In this document: positions 17,629-27,006 of the stretch, one piece after another
How the letters are laid out: each line of letters begins with the position of its first letter
Position numbering within the stretch: the stretch's first letter is position 1
Assembly (NCBI GenBank): GCA_033764435.1
Contig: JANRIX010000033.1
Location: 248,001 to 312,000, forward strand
Direction of reading: 5' to 3'
DNA length: 64,000 nt
DNA from: JAEUMY01 sp033764435
GTDB taxonomy: Bacteria; Pseudomonadota; Gammaproteobacteria; Burkholderiales; Usitatibacteraceae
Made by a program: the position numbers and the translations under genes
The notes under the pieces: model-generated
The model's input: the letters and a program-made list of their open reading frames with translations, nothing else
Told to the model about the DNA's origin: nothing
Databases searched by the model: none

Positions 17629-18210
17629 TCAGGCCTTGGGTGTTCGCGGCGCGCGGGGCTTGGCCTTGGCCGTACTGGCAGGCGTCTTGGCGGCGGGCTT
17701 CTTGGTTGTCGGCTTCTTCGCTGCGGGTTTGCGCGCTGCAGGCTTCTTTGCGTCCGGCTTCTTCGTGGTTGACGTCTTCGAAGCGGGCTTTCTGGTCGCG
17801 GGCTTCTTCGTTGCCGCCTTCTTCACTTCCTTGACGGGCTCGGGCGCGTCCTCTTTCTCCGCCTTCACCGGCTTTGGAAACTCGATCTTGCCGTCGCGCC
17901 AGAGCTCTTCCAGGCGGTAGTACTCGCGCACCGTCGGCTGCATCACGTGGACCACAATGTCGCCCAAGTCCACGAGCACCCATTCGCCGGTCTCCTCGCC
18001 TTCGGAACCGTAGACGTGCGCGCCAGCTTCCTTCAGCTTCTCGCGCACATTGTTGGCCAGTGCCTTGGTCTGGCGGTTGGAATCACCGCTCGCGATGACG
18101 ATGTAGTCGAACATGGACGTGAGCTTGCTCACGTTGATCATCACGATGTTCTTGGCCTTGATGTCCTCCAGCGCGTCGATGACCAGCGCGCCCATTTTCT
18201 TGGGGTTCAT
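17629..18210 (-). CDS. rsfS: Ribosome silencing factor RsfS with histone H1-like tail
   Basis: RsfS binds ribosomal protein uL14 and blocks subunit joining in slow growth. The first ~115 residues are a normal RsfS domain (ALEDIKAKNIVMINVSK, SKLTSMFDYIVIASGDSNRQ, WVLVDLGDIVVHVM). The remaining ~75 residues are an added tail of repeated K-K-P-A / R-K-P-A units with Ser and Thr, resembling bacterial histone H1-like C-termini. Typical RsfS is about 105-130 aa, so the tail is an unusual extension. The stop is a normal TGA ahead of rlmH. Confidence 0.9.
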   Translation of the reverse strand: MNPKKMGALVIDALEDIKAKNIVMINVSKLTSMFDYIVIASGDSNRQTKALANNVREKLKEAGAHVYGSEGEETGEWVLVDLGDIVVHVMQPTVREYYRLEELWRDGKIEFPKPVKAEKEDAPEPVKEVKKAATKKPATRKPASKTSTTKKPDAKKPAARKPAAKKPTTKKPAAKTPASTAKAKPRAPRTPKA

Positions 18211-18878
18211 TCGTTTCCTGCGTAAAGTTTGTGAGAAGCAATGTAATCCATGACGGCGTCGGGCACCAGATAGCGAGGTGAGCGCCCGGCTGCCAGATGC
18301 GCGCGCACCGCGGTGGACGAGATGTCCAGCGCGGTCATGGTGAAAATGGCGATGCGCCCGCCGGGGCTGGTGCCGAGCAGCTCGGGATCCGGCACGAAGC
18401 GATCCTCGAACTCGTCGGACAGTCCCGCGGCCATGGCGTTGCGCCAGCTGGTGTTGCCGGCGCGCTCGGCCACGGCCACGTGGGCGTAGGCGAACAGCTC
18501 ATGCCAGCGATGCCACGTCGGCATGCCGAGAAACGTGTCGCTGCCCATCAGCCAGACCAGCGGCGTGACGTGGCCGACATCGGCACGCAGCGACTGCAGC
18601 GTGTCCAGCGTGTAGCTCGGGCCCTCGCGGCGGACTTCGCGATCATCCACCGAGAAGTGCGGATTGCTGGCGATGGCGGCGCGGATCATGGCGAGGCGAT
18701 GCGGCGCCTTCACGATCTGGCGCGCCGCCCGCGTTTTCTGCCACGGGTCGCCAGCCGGAATGAGCCGCACCGCGTCCAGTCCGAAGTGCTCGCGCATCTC
18801 TTCAGCGAGGCGGAGGTGGCCGTTGTGAATCGGGTCGAAGGTGCCGCCCAGAATGCCGATGGCGCGGGCAGGCTTCAA
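18207..18878 (-). CDS. nadD: Nicotinate-nucleotide adenylyltransferase
   Basis: Adenylates nicotinate mononucleotide in NAD synthesis. The nucleotidyltransferase motif GILGGTFDPIHNGHLRLAEE and the terminal ISSTAVRAHLAAGRSPRYLVPDAVMDYI (ISSTxxR) are intact. Two starts are possible: a TTG at 18878 that overlaps the proA stop (TTGA), chosen here, or an ATG at 18911 that adds 11 residues and overlaps proA by 37 bases. The stop overlaps the rsfS start. Its neighbour rsfS is the usual partner of nadD. Confidence 0.92.
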   Translation of the reverse strand: MKPARAIGILGGTFDPIHNGHLRLAEEMREHFGLDAVRLIPAGDPWQKTRAARQIVKAPHRLAMIRAAIASNPHFSVDDREVRREGPSYTLDTLQSLRADVGHVTPLVWLMGSDTFLGMPTWHRWHELFAYAHVAVAERAGNTSWRNAMAAGLSDEFEDRFVPDPELLGTSPGGRIAIFTMTALDISSTAVRAHLAAGRSPRYLVPDAVMDYIASHKLYAGNE

Positions 18879-20173
18879 TTGCGCACCTGGCCTTCTCCGC
18901 GCACGATCCATTTCAGCGACGTGAGGCCTTCCAATCCCACCGGCCCGCGCGCATGCAGCTTGTCGGTGGAAATGCCGATCTCGGCACCCAGCCCGTATTC
19001 GAAGCCGTCGGCAAAGCGTGTGGAAGCATTGACCATCACCGAGGCAGAGTCGACCTCGCGCAGGAAGCGTTCCGCGCGTTCGCTGTTGCGGGTGATGATG
19101 GCGTCGGTGTGCTGCGAACCGTGCGCCGCGATGTGGGCCATGGCAGCGTCCATGTCGGCCACGACCGCCACGGAAATGATGGGTGCCAAGTACTCGGTGT
19201 CGAAGTCCTCAGGTGTGGCCGCCACGCAGGCGATGCCGGCACCATCGAGGATGGCCTTCGCTTCCGCATCGCAGCGCATCTCGATCTTCTTCGTTGCGAA
19301 TATTCGCCCGATGCGGGGCAGGAATTCGCCGGCCACGGCACGTGCCACCAGCAGCGTCTCGGCCGTGTTGCAGGTGCCGTAGCGCTGGGTCTTGGCGTTG
19401 TCGACCACGCGCTCGGCCATGTCGAGATCGGCCTCGTCATCGACATACACGTGGCAGATGCCGTCCAGGTGCTTGATGACCGGAATGCGCGCCTCGTTGC
19501 TGATGCGCTCGATGAGGCTCTTGCCGCCGCGCGGGACGATGACGTCCACGTATTCGCGCATGGTGATGAGGTGGCCGACTGCGGCGCGGTCTGCAGTCTC
19601 AACGACCTGCACCGCCGTCGGCGGCAGTCCGGCCTGGTCCAGGCCCGCGCGCACGCGGCGTGCGATGGCGCGATTCGATTCCAGCGCTTCCGATCCGCCA
19701 CGCAGGATGCAGGCATTGCCCGATTTCAAGCACAGCGCAGCGGCGTCTGCCGTCACGTTGGGCCGCGATTCATAGATGATGCCCACCACGCCCAGCGGCA
19801 CGCGCATCTTCGACAGGCGAATGCCAGAGGGGCGGGTCACGGTTTCGGTTTCCATACCGACGGGATCGGGCAGGTTGGCGACATCGCGCAGGCCCTCGGC
19901 CATGGCGAGGATGGCAGCATCGGACAGCGTCAGCCGATCGATGAACGCCGCATCACGCCCCTCGGCCGTGGCGCGTTCCACATCGCGAATATTCGCACTG
20001 CGAATATTCGCCTTGCCCGCGATGATGGCGTAGGCGATGGCGTTGAGCGCATTGTTCTTCGCTTCCGCTGTCGCCTTGGCCAGCACGTGGCTCGCGGCGC
20101 GCGCCTCGCGGCCCACCTGCTGCATGTAGGCGGCGACGTCGTTCTGGGCGAGTGAGGTCAGATCGTTGGGCAT
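18875..20173 (-). CDS. proA: Glutamate-5-semialdehyde dehydrogenase (gamma-glutamyl phosphate reductase)
   Basis: Second step of proline synthesis, NADPH-dependent. 432 aa. Family motifs include VPLGVVGIIYESRPNVTADAAALCLKSGN, the catalytic cysteine region QRYGTCNTAETLLV and DASVMVNASTRFADG-like SASVMVNASTRFADG near the C-terminus. Three perfect palindrome copies lie in the gene: two only 3 bp apart, read ANIRSANIR near residue 55, and one read RIFA at about residue 290. The N-terminal pair falls in a helical region that varies in the family, so it is probably tolerated. Confidence 0.95.
   Translation of the reverse strand: MPNDLTSLAQNDVAAYMQQVGREARAASHVLAKATAEAKNNALNAIAYAIIAGKANIRSANIRDVERATAEGRDAAFIDRLTLSDAAILAMAEGLRDVANLPDPVGMETETVTRPSGIRLSKMRVPLGVVGIIYESRPNVTADAAALCLKSGNACILRGGSEALESNRAIARRVRAGLDQAGLPPTAVQVVETADRAAVGHLITMREYVDVIVPRGGKSLIERISNEARIPVIKHLDGICHVYVDDEADLDMAERVVDNAKTQRYGTCNTAETLLVARAVAGEFLPRIGRIFATKKIEMRCDAEAKAILDGAGIACVAATPEDFDTEYLAPIISVAVVADMDAAMAHIAAHGSQHTDAIITRNSERAERFLREVDSASVMVNASTRFADGFEYGLGAEIGISTDKLHARGPVGLEGLTSLKWIVRGEGQVRN
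19296..19307. repeat. GCGAATATTCGC palindrome, copy 8 (in proA)
   Basis: Perfect copy inside proA, read as Arg-Ile-Phe-Ala. Confidence 0.95.
19985..19996. repeat. GCGAATATTCGC palindrome, copy 9 (in proA, paired)
   Basis: First of two perfect copies separated by 3 bp inside proA; read as Ala-Asn-Ile-Arg. Confidence 0.95.
20000..20011. repeat. GCGAATATTCGC palindrome, copy 10 (in proA, paired)
   Basis: Second copy of the proA pair, same reading frame (Ala-Asn-Ile-Arg). The pair gives a 27-bp direct repeat arrangement. Confidence 0.95.
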
Positions 20174-20205
20174 GGCGGTTCAGTCGTGATGTGGGGTCAT
20201 GCGGC

Positions 20206-21204
20206 TCAGGCCGCTTCCTTCAGCGCTGCCTGGCCACTCATGAGCAGGCCGAGTTGCAGCAGGCCCAGCCACGGGTCGCCGCCATCGAGGCCTTTCACCA
20301 TGCGGTCCACGCGCGCGGCCTGCATGAGCGCAGCCTTGAGGCTCCCGGCGGAGTGGCGGCGCACGGTGCGCGCGAGGCGCTGCTCTTCGGCGGGGCGCAG
20401 CGGACGGCCCGCCTTGGTGAGACCCTTCACCCGCAGCATGAGCCGGCATTCGTTGGCGAGCTGCCACAGGATGAGCGGCAGTGGTTCGCCTTCGGCCTTG
20501 AGGCCGGCCACGATCTTCTCCAGTCGCGCAGCATCACCTTGATGAACCGCCTCGGCCAGCTGGGCGGGGTGAAAGCGCGACACGTCCAGCACGCAGTCCT
20601 GCATCGTGTCGAGCGACACATCGCCGGGCGGCGCCAGCAGCGCCAGCTTCTTCACTTCCTGCACGGCGGCGAGCAGATTTCCCTCGGTCTGGTCGGCCAG
20701 GAATTCCAGCGCCTCGGGTGTGGCCGTCTGGTTCTGCTGTTTGAAGCGCGCCGCGAGAAAGGCGGGCAGTGCCGCGCGATCAATGGCGCGGGCCTCGATC
20801 ATCGTGCCCGCAGACTCCAGCGCGCCAAACCACTTGGCCTTCTGGCCCTGCCAGTCGATCTCGGGGAGCACCACCAGCGTGATCGTGTCGTCCGGCAGGC
20901 GCTGGGTGAACGCTTCCAGCGCCTTGCTGCCCTCGATGCCCGGCTTGCCGGTGGGCATGCGGATTTCCATCAGCCGCTGCGTGGCGAACAACGACAGGCT
21001 GGCGCCCGCCATCAGCAGCGCGTTCCAGTCGAACCCCGGTTCGACCGTGTGCACTTCGCGATCCACGTAGCCGCTCTCGCGGGCCAGCGCGCGCAGCCTT
21101 TCCGCCGCTTCCAGAATGAGCAGCGGCTCCGCGCCGTACACCGTGTACAGCGGTGCGAGCTCTTTCGGTGGACGAGCAAGGAACTGGTCGGCGGAAACGC
21201 GCAC
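20206..21204 (-). CDS. holA: DNA polymerase III subunit delta
   Basis: Clamp-loader subunit that opens the beta clamp. 332 aa, normal length. Recognised by the N-terminal PLYTVYGAEPLLILEAAERLRAL, the central EALEFLADQTEGNLLAAVQEVKKLALL and the terminal helical collar domain (LIMLRVKGL-type region with WQLANECRLMLRVK). It lies 4 bp after lptE and 32 bp before proA; the leuS-lptE-holA order is standard in Gram-negative bacteria. Confidence 0.92.
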   Translation of the reverse strand: MRVSADQFLARPPKELAPLYTVYGAEPLLILEAAERLRALARESGYVDREVHTVEPGFDWNALLMAGASLSLFATQRLMEIRMPTGKPGIEGSKALEAFTQRLPDDTITLVVLPEIDWQGQKAKWFGALESAGTMIEARAIDRAALPAFLAARFKQQNQTATPEALEFLADQTEGNLLAAVQEVKKLALLAPPGDVSLDTMQDCVLDVSRFHPAQLAEAVHQGDAARLEKIVAGLKAEGEPLPLILWQLANECRLMLRVKGLTKAGRPLRPAEEQRLARTVRRHSAGSLKAALMQAARVDRMVKGLDGGDPWLGLLQLGLLMSGQAALKEAA

Positions 21205-21208
21205 GCAA

Positions 21209-21688
21209 TCAGCCCCGTTTCACCTGCGCGACGCGGCGCAGGATCTGCTGCACCACATCGTTCTCCATGTCGCGGTACAGGATCAGTTCTTCCTGTGCCT
21301 TGGCCAACACCAGCGCGTCGTCATACGACATGATTCGGGTGAGGTTCATCTCCGTGCGCGGAATCAGCACTGCGCCCTTGCCGTCGGTCACGTTGTACGC
21401 CACGCGAAGTTTCAGCTGGTACTCGCGCACCCGGCCGGCACCCGAGAGCGAGAGGATGATCTTGTCGCGCGCTTCCTCGGAAATGGTGATCCGGCCATCG
21501 GCCTTGCCCGCATCGGCCGCGAGCGGTGTCTGCACTGCAAGCTTCTTCTTCAGGTCCGCCCCGATGGGCGAGTTGGCGGGTGCTGCGATGTAGAGATCCT
21601 TGAACGGGATGACGACATCGCCGCGCAGCTGGAAGCCGCAACCGGAGAGGCCAAGCAGAAGGGCAACCACGAAGAGTTGCTTCATCAT
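21209..21688 (-). CDS. lptE: LPS assembly lipoprotein LptE
   Basis: Outer-membrane lipoprotein that plugs the LptD barrel during LPS export. About 159 aa; signal peptide with lipobox LGLSGC (Cys at residue 17), then CGFQLRGD typical of LptE. It starts at the ATG overlapping the leuS stop, or at the adjacent second ATG. Position between leuS and holA supports the call. Confidence 0.9.
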   Translation of the reverse strand: MMKQLFVVALLLGLSGCGFQLRGDVVIPFKDLYIAAPANSPIGADLKKKLAVQTPLAADAGKADGRITISEEARDKIILSLSGAGRVREYQLKLRVAYNVTDGKGAVLIPRTEMNLTRIMSYDDALVLAKAQEELILYRDMENDVVQQILRRVAQVKRG

Positions 21689-24300
21689 CAGATCACCACG
21701 TTGACGAGGCGACCTGGCACCACGATCACCTTCTTGATGCCGCCTTCGGCGTACTTGAGTGCGGTTTCATCCATGCGCACCAGTTCTTCCACCTCTTCGC
21801 GAGTGGCCTTGGCCGGCACGGTCACCTTGCCGCGCGTCTTGCCGTTGATCTGCAGCACGAGTTCAATCTCGTCCTGCTGCAACGCATCGGCCGCGACTTC
21901 CGGCCAGGGCGCATCGAGCAGGCTGCCATGGAGCTTTTCGTAGCCCACATTGCGCCACAGCGCGCTGGTGATGTGCGGCGTCACCGGGTAGAGCGTGCGG
22001 AGCAGGATGGACGTGCCTTCCGCGCGCAACGCATTGCCTGCGGGCGAATCGGCGGGCACCTTCTCCAGCGTGTTCAGCATCTTCATGCAGGCCGACACCA
22101 CCGTGTTGTACTGTGCGCGGCCGTAGTCGAACGTGGCCTGCGCCAGCGTCTTGTGCAGCTCCATGCGCGCATTGCGAATAAGCGCATCGGCAGCTTTCCA
22201 ATCGGTCTTTGCCGAGACGTCGCTCACACCCGAGACAAAACGCCACACACGATTGAGGAAGCGATTGGCCCCTTCCACGCCTGCGTCCGACCACTCGATG
22301 GTGAGTTCCGGCGGGGCGGCGAACATGACGAAGAGGCGCGCGGAATCGGCGCCGTACTTGTCGATGATGTCCTGCGGGTCCACGCCATTGAGCTTGGACT
22401 TGGACATGGTGCCGATGCCGTCGTACTCCACGGGAAGACCATCGACCTTGGACACATGGCCGGTCACCTTGCCGTGTTCGTCATGCTTGGCGATCACGGA
22501 GTCCGGCGCGTGATAGTCGATGCCGCCCTTGTCGTTGCGCCGCAGGTAGATGTGGTTCAGCACCATGCCCTGCGTGAGCAGCTTGGTGAACGGCTCGTCG
22601 TACTTGAGCATTCCCATGTCGCGCATCACCTTGGTCCAGAAGCGTGCATAGAGCAGATGCAGGATGGCGTGGCTGATGCCGCCGATGTACTGGTCCATCG
22701 GGTTCCAGTGATCGTTGCGGGCGTCCACCATGGTCGGCGCCCCTGCGCTGGCATAGCGCATGAAGTACCAGGACGAGTCCACGAAGGTGTCCATCGTGTC
22801 CGTCTCGCGCCGCGCCGGTTTGCCGCACTTGGGGCAGGCGCACTTCAGGAAGTCCTCGCGCTTGTTGAGCGGATTGCCCGAGCCATCCGGCACGCAGTCT
22901 TCCGGCAGCAGCACGGGCAGGTCCTCGTACGGCACCGGCACCGGGCCGCAATCGCCGCAGTGGATGATGGGCACCGGCGTGCCCCAGTAGCGCTGGCGCG
23001 AGATGCCCCAGTCGCGCAAGCGGAACGTCGTGCGCGGCCCGCCCAGATTGATGGCGGCCAGCACGGCACCGATCTTTTCCTTGAACTGTGCCGTCGTGAG
23101 GCCGGTGAAGTCTTCCGACGCGATGGCGACACCATCATCAGAATACCAGTCCTGCCACTTCTCGACCGACCAGGTCTTGCCCGGCACGTCCACGACCTGA
23201 ACGATGCGGAGCTCGTATTTCTTGGCGAACGCGAAATCGCGCTCGTCATGCGCCGGCACGCCCATCACGGCGCCTTCGCCATAACCCATCAGCACGTAGT
23301 TGCCGACCCAGATGGGCAGCTTCTTTTGCGTGAGCGGATGCAGACAGAAGAAGCCCGTGGGCATGCCCTTCTTTTCCTGCGTGGCGAGTTCCGCCTCGGT
23401 CACGCCGCCCTTCTTGCACTCCTCGATGAAGGCGGCGAGTCCCGCGTTGTGCTTTGCCGCCTTCAATGCCAAGGGATGCTCGGCAGCGATGGCCATGAAG
23501 GTGGCGCCGTAAATCGTGTCGGGGCGGGTGGAGAACACCTTGAGTACGCCACCTTCGCCAATCGACTCCTCGTCATACGGGAAATGGATTTCCGCGCCGA
23601 CCGATTTGCCGATCCAGTTCTTCTGCATCAGCCGCACTTCCGCCGGCCAGCCGTCCATCTTGTCCAGCTGCGACAGCAATTCGTCGGCGTAGTCGGTGAT
23701 GCGCAGGTAATACATCGGGATCTCGCGCTTCTCCACCGGCGCGCCGGAGCGCCAGCCCTTGCCGTCCACTACCTGCTCGTTGGCGAGCACGGTCATGTCC
23801 ACCGGGTCCCAGTTCACCACGCCGGTCTTGCGATACGCGATGCCCTTCTCCAGCATCTTCAGGAAGAGCCACTGGTTCCACTTGTAGTACGCGGGATCGC
23901 AGGTGGCGACCTCGCGCGACCAGTCAAGTCCCCAGCCCATCGCCTTGCACTGCTTCTTCATGTAGGCAATGTTTTCGTAGGTCCACTTGGCCGGCGGCAC
24001 GCCGTTCTTCATCGCCGCGTTTTCCGCCGGCAGGCCGAACGCATCCCAGCCCATCGGGTGCAGGACGTTGTAGCCCTTCATGCGCAGCTGGCGCGACATC
24101 ACGTCGCTGATGGTGTAGTTGCGAACATGGCCCATGTGCAGCTTCCCTGACGGGTAGGGCAGCATGGACACGCAATAGAACTTGGGCTTGCTGGTGTCCT
24201 CCGTTGCGCGATAGGCATTGGCGGCTTCCCACTCGGCCTGGAAAGCGGGTTCGATGGCCTGTGGGTGATAGGAGTTGGCTGCGGCGTCGCGGGCGTCCAT
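21688..24300 (-). CDS. leuS: Leucyl-tRNA synthetase
   Basis: Charges tRNA-Leu. About 870 aa, full length. Class I signatures: HMGH in PYPSGKLHMGHVRNYTI (HIGH motif) and MSKSKLNGVDP (KMSKS). The editing (CP1) domain and the zinc-like cysteine cluster KCACPKCGKPARRETD are present. The ATG at 24300 (MDARDAAANSYHPQAIE) is chosen over the longer open frame because the upstream part has no family character. First gene of the long minus-strand operon, divergent from the helicase gene. Confidence 0.95.
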   Translation of the reverse strand: MDARDAAANSYHPQAIEPAFQAEWEAANAYRATEDTSKPKFYCVSMLPYPSGKLHMGHVRNYTISDVMSRQLRMKGYNVLHPMGWDAFGLPAENAAMKNGVPPAKWTYENIAYMKKQCKAMGWGLDWSREVATCDPAYYKWNQWLFLKMLEKGIAYRKTGVVNWDPVDMTVLANEQVVDGKGWRSGAPVEKREIPMYYLRITDYADELLSQLDKMDGWPAEVRLMQKNWIGKSVGAEIHFPYDEESIGEGGVLKVFSTRPDTIYGATFMAIAAEHPLALKAAKHNAGLAAFIEECKKGGVTEAELATQEKKGMPTGFFCLHPLTQKKLPIWVGNYVLMGYGEGAVMGVPAHDERDFAFAKKYELRIVQVVDVPGKTWSVEKWQDWYSDDGVAIASEDFTGLTTAQFKEKIGAVLAAINLGGPRTTFRLRDWGISRQRYWGTPVPIIHCGDCGPVPVPYEDLPVLLPEDCVPDGSGNPLNKREDFLKCACPKCGKPARRETDTMDTFVDSSWYFMRYASAGAPTMVDARNDHWNPMDQYIGGISHAILHLLYARFWTKVMRDMGMLKYDEPFTKLLTQGMVLNHIYLRRNDKGGIDYHAPDSVIAKHDEHGKVTGHVSKVDGLPVEYDGIGTMSKSKLNGVDPQDIIDKYGADSARLFVMFAAPPELTIEWSDAGVEGANRFLNRVWRFVSGVSDVSAKTDWKAADALIRNARMELHKTLAQATFDYGRAQYNTVVSACMKMLNTLEKVPADSPAGNALRAEGTSILLRTLYPVTPHITSALWRNVGYEKLHGSLLDAPWPEVAADALQQDEIELVLQINGKTRGKVTVPAKATREEVEELVRMDETALKYAEGGIKKVIVVPGRLVNVVI

Positions 24301-24447
24301 GAAACGGCAATTCTTCTGAAGGGAAAAGTAGTCTGAAATTATACCTGTCGCAGCCTCCCTCCCCTCTGCGTCTGCCACTTTCACGTCTTGTCAGGAATTC
24401 ACCCTGCCCCAACGTATAATCGCGGCTGATTTCTTGAACGGCCGCGA

Positions 24448-26724
24448 ATGTCCAATCTCCTCAGCAATCTCAATCCCGAACAACTCCAGGCCGTTACTCT
24501 CCCCCGCGTTTCGGCCCTCGTGCTGGCCGGCGCCGGCAGCGGCAAGACCCGCGTCCTCACCACCCGCATCGCCTACCTGATCCAGTCCGGTCAGGCCAGT
24601 CCTGCCGGCATCCTCGCCGTGACCTTCACCAACAAGGCCGCGCGCGAAATGACCACGCGACTGGAAGGCATGCTGCCCATCAACACCCGCGGCATGTGGA
24701 TCGGCACCTTCCATGGGCTCTGCAACCGTCTGCTCCGTGCGCATTACCGCGACGCGATGCTGCCGCAGACCTTCCAGATTCTCGATTCGGCCGACCAGCA
24801 GTCGGCGGTCAAGCGCGTGCTCAAGTCCCTGAACGTGGACGAGGAGAAATTCAAGCCGCGCGAGATGTGCTGGTTCATCAACGGCGCCAAGGAGCAGGGC
24901 CTGCGCTACAAGGATGTCGAGGCGCACGACGAATTCACCCGCCGCCAGGTCGAGATCTTCCAGGCCTACGACGAGCAATGCCAGAAGGAAGGCGTGGTCG
25001 ACTTCGCCGAGCTGCTGCTGCGCTGCTACGAGCTGCTCTCGCGCAACGCGCCCTTGCTGGAACACTATCGCGACCGTTTCAAGTTCATCCTGGTCGACGA
25101 GTTCCAGGACACCAACAAGCTGCAGTACCGCTGGATACGGTTGCTGGCGGGCAACCACGGCGCCGTGTTCGCCGTGGGCGATGACGACCAGTCCATCTAC
25201 GGCTTCCGCGGTGCCGAGACCGGCAACATGCGCGACTTCCAGCATGACTTCCACGTTCAGGAAGTCATCAAGCTGGAGCAGAACTACCGCTCGCACGGCA
25301 GCATCCTCGACGCCGCCAACGCCGTCATCAAGCACAACCAGGCACGTCTCGGAAAGAACCTCTGGACCGACGCCGGCAAGGGCGAGCCCCTGCGAATATT
25401 CGCAGCGGCCAATGACAACGAGGAAGCGCAATTCATCGTCGACGAGGTGAAGTCGCTGCACCGCGAAGGCATGAACCTGAACGACATCGCGCTGCTCTAT
25501 CGCTCCAACGCCCAGTCGCGCGTGCTGGAGCACTCGTTGTTCCGCGCCGGCCTGTCCTACCGCGTGTATGGCGGCCTGCGCTTCTTCGAGCGCCAGGAAG
25601 TGAAACACGCGCTGGCCTACATGCGCCTCGCCGCCAACCCGGATGACGACGGCGCCTTTACCCGCGTGGTGAATTTCCCGCCGCGCGGCATCGGCGCGCG
25701 CAGCATTGAACAGCTGCAGGACGCCGCCAACATCAACCGCTGCTCGCTCATGCAGGCCGCAAAGAGCTTCATGCCGCCGGGTCGCTCCGCTGCCGCGCTG
25801 GGTACATTCATCAGCATCATCGATGGCCTGAAGGCCTCGGCGGAGACGCTCACGCTGTCCGAGCTGGTCGAGGAAATCGTCGAGCGCAGCAGCCTGAAGG
25901 CCCACTACCAGTCCGAGCGCGAAGGGGCCGAGCGTATCGAGAACCTCGCGGAATTGACCAACGCCGCCGCGCTTTTCAACGAAGAGTACGAGGGTGAGGA
26001 CAAACCGCTCATCGGCTTCCTGACCCATGCGTCGCTGGAGTCCGGCGAGCATGAAGCCGGCTCAGGCGATGACGCGCTGCAGCTCATGACCGTGCACGCG
26101 GCCAAGGGTCTCGAGTTCGATGCCGTGTTCCTGTCCGGCCTGGAAGAGGGGCTCTTCCCGCACGACAACAGCATGAACCAGCTCGATGGCATCGAGGAGG
26201 AGCGCCGCCTCATGTACGTCGCCATCACCCGCGCCCGCAAGCGCCTGTATCTCTCCTACGCCGGCTCGCGCATGCTGCATGGCCAGCCGCGCTATGGCGT
26301 GGTGTCGCGCTTCGTGGATGAAATTCCGTCGGAGCTCTGCAAGTGGATCGTGCTGCCGGAGAAGGTCGCCACGTTCAACAGCTATTCACGCGGTGGCCAG
26401 GGCGACTTCTTCGCCAAGCAGGATTCGAGTGGACGTTCGGCTGGCGGCTATCGGCCGCAGGCCGGCACGGCCCGCGACCCCATGGCCATGTCCATCGACA
26501 AGGACACCATCTCCAGCCAGGACATGCAGCGCGCCCGCTTTGAAACGTCGCGGCCCGACGCGCACCCGTTCGGCATCGGCCAGAACGTGACCCACGCCAA
26601 GTTCGGTGAGGGTGTCGTGATCAATTTCGAAGGCACGGGGCTGGATGCGCGCGTGCACGTGAAGTTCCGTGATGTCGGCACCAAGATCCTCGCGTTGCAA
26701 TACGCGAAGCTGACCGCCGCATGA
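24448..26724 (+). CDS. uvrD: UvrD/Rep-type DNA helicase II
   Basis: SF1A 3'-5' helicase for nucleotide excision and mismatch repair. 758 aa. Motif Q/I region LNPEQLQAVTLP...LVLAGAGSGKTRVLTTRIAY, motif Ia AVTFTNKAAREM, motif II FILVDEFQDTN, motif III AVGDDDQSIYGFRGA, motif V MTVHAAKGLEFDAVFLSGLEEGLFPH, motif VI EERRLMYVAITRARKRLYL. The C-terminal segment with a Tudor-like fold (VTHAKFGEGVVINFEGTG) binds RNA polymerase in relatives. Divergent from leuS; the stop overlaps the next small gene. Confidence 0.94.
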   Translation: MSNLLSNLNPEQLQAVTLPRVSALVLAGAGSGKTRVLTTRIAYLIQSGQASPAGILAVTFTNKAAREMTTRLEGMLPINTRGMWIGTFHGLCNRLLRAHYRDAMLPQTFQILDSADQQSAVKRVLKSLNVDEEKFKPREMCWFINGAKEQGLRYKDVEAHDEFTRRQVEIFQAYDEQCQKEGVVDFAELLLRCYELLSRNAPLLEHYRDRFKFILVDEFQDTNKLQYRWIRLLAGNHGAVFAVGDDDQSIYGFRGAETGNMRDFQHDFHVQEVIKLEQNYRSHGSILDAANAVIKHNQARLGKNLWTDAGKGEPLRIFAAANDNEEAQFIVDEVKSLHREGMNLNDIALLYRSNAQSRVLEHSLFRAGLSYRVYGGLRFFERQEVKHALAYMRLAANPDDDGAFTRVVNFPPRGIGARSIEQLQDAANINRCSLMQAAKSFMPPGRSAAALGTFISIIDGLKASAETLTLSELVEEIVERSSLKAHYQSEREGAERIENLAELTNAAALFNEEYEGEDKPLIGFLTHASLESGEHEAGSGDDALQLMTVHAAKGLEFDAVFLSGLEEGLFPHDNSMNQLDGIEEERRLMYVAITRARKRLYLSYAGSRMLHGQPRYGVVSRFVDEIPSELCKWIVLPEKVATFNSYSRGGQGDFFAKQDSSGRSAGGYRPQAGTARDPMAMSIDKDTISSQDMQRARFETSRPDAHPFGIGQNVTHAKFGEGVVINFEGTGLDARVHVKFRDVGTKILALQYAKLTAA
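25392..25403. repeat. GCGAATATTCGC palindrome, copy 11 (in uvrD)
   Basis: Perfect copy with the 16-bp extended form CTGCGAATATTCGCAG, inside uvrD, read as Arg-Ile-Phe-Ala. Confidence 0.95.
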
Positions 26725-26963
26725 CCGTTGGCGCGCGGCTGGATGAAGAGCCGTTCGGTTATCAGGTGCGGAAGGATGGCTCAGTCGCCGTGAGCCATGG
26801 CGGGCGCGTGGTGAGCGTGATCGCGGGGCGCGAGGCGGAGCGGTTGATCGCGAAGCTCAGCAAAGCGAATGCACAGGATGTGCAATTGGCGCTGGCCAAG
26901 ATCACGGGCAACTTTAGACGCGGAAACGAGCGGGCGGCGGGCAATCACTCGCGCAACAAATAA
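26721..26963 (+). CDS. Small hypothetical protein coupled to uvrD
   Basis: An 80-aa protein starting at an ATG that overlaps the uvrD stop (ATGA), which argues that it is translated. The N-terminal half (PFGYQVRKDGSVAVSHGGRVVSVIAGREAERLIAKL) is conserved-looking and ends in a short helix; no enzyme motif is visible. Small genes of this kind follow helicase genes in some relatives; function unknown. Confidence 0.7.
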   Translation: MTVGARLDEEPFGYQVRKDGSVAVSHGGRVVSVIAGREAERLIAKLSKANAQDVQLALAKITGNFRRGNERAAGNHSRNK

Positions 26964-27006
26964 TCGGTCGCCCCGGCCGGTTACGTAACCCGCCATGGCG
27001 ATGGCC

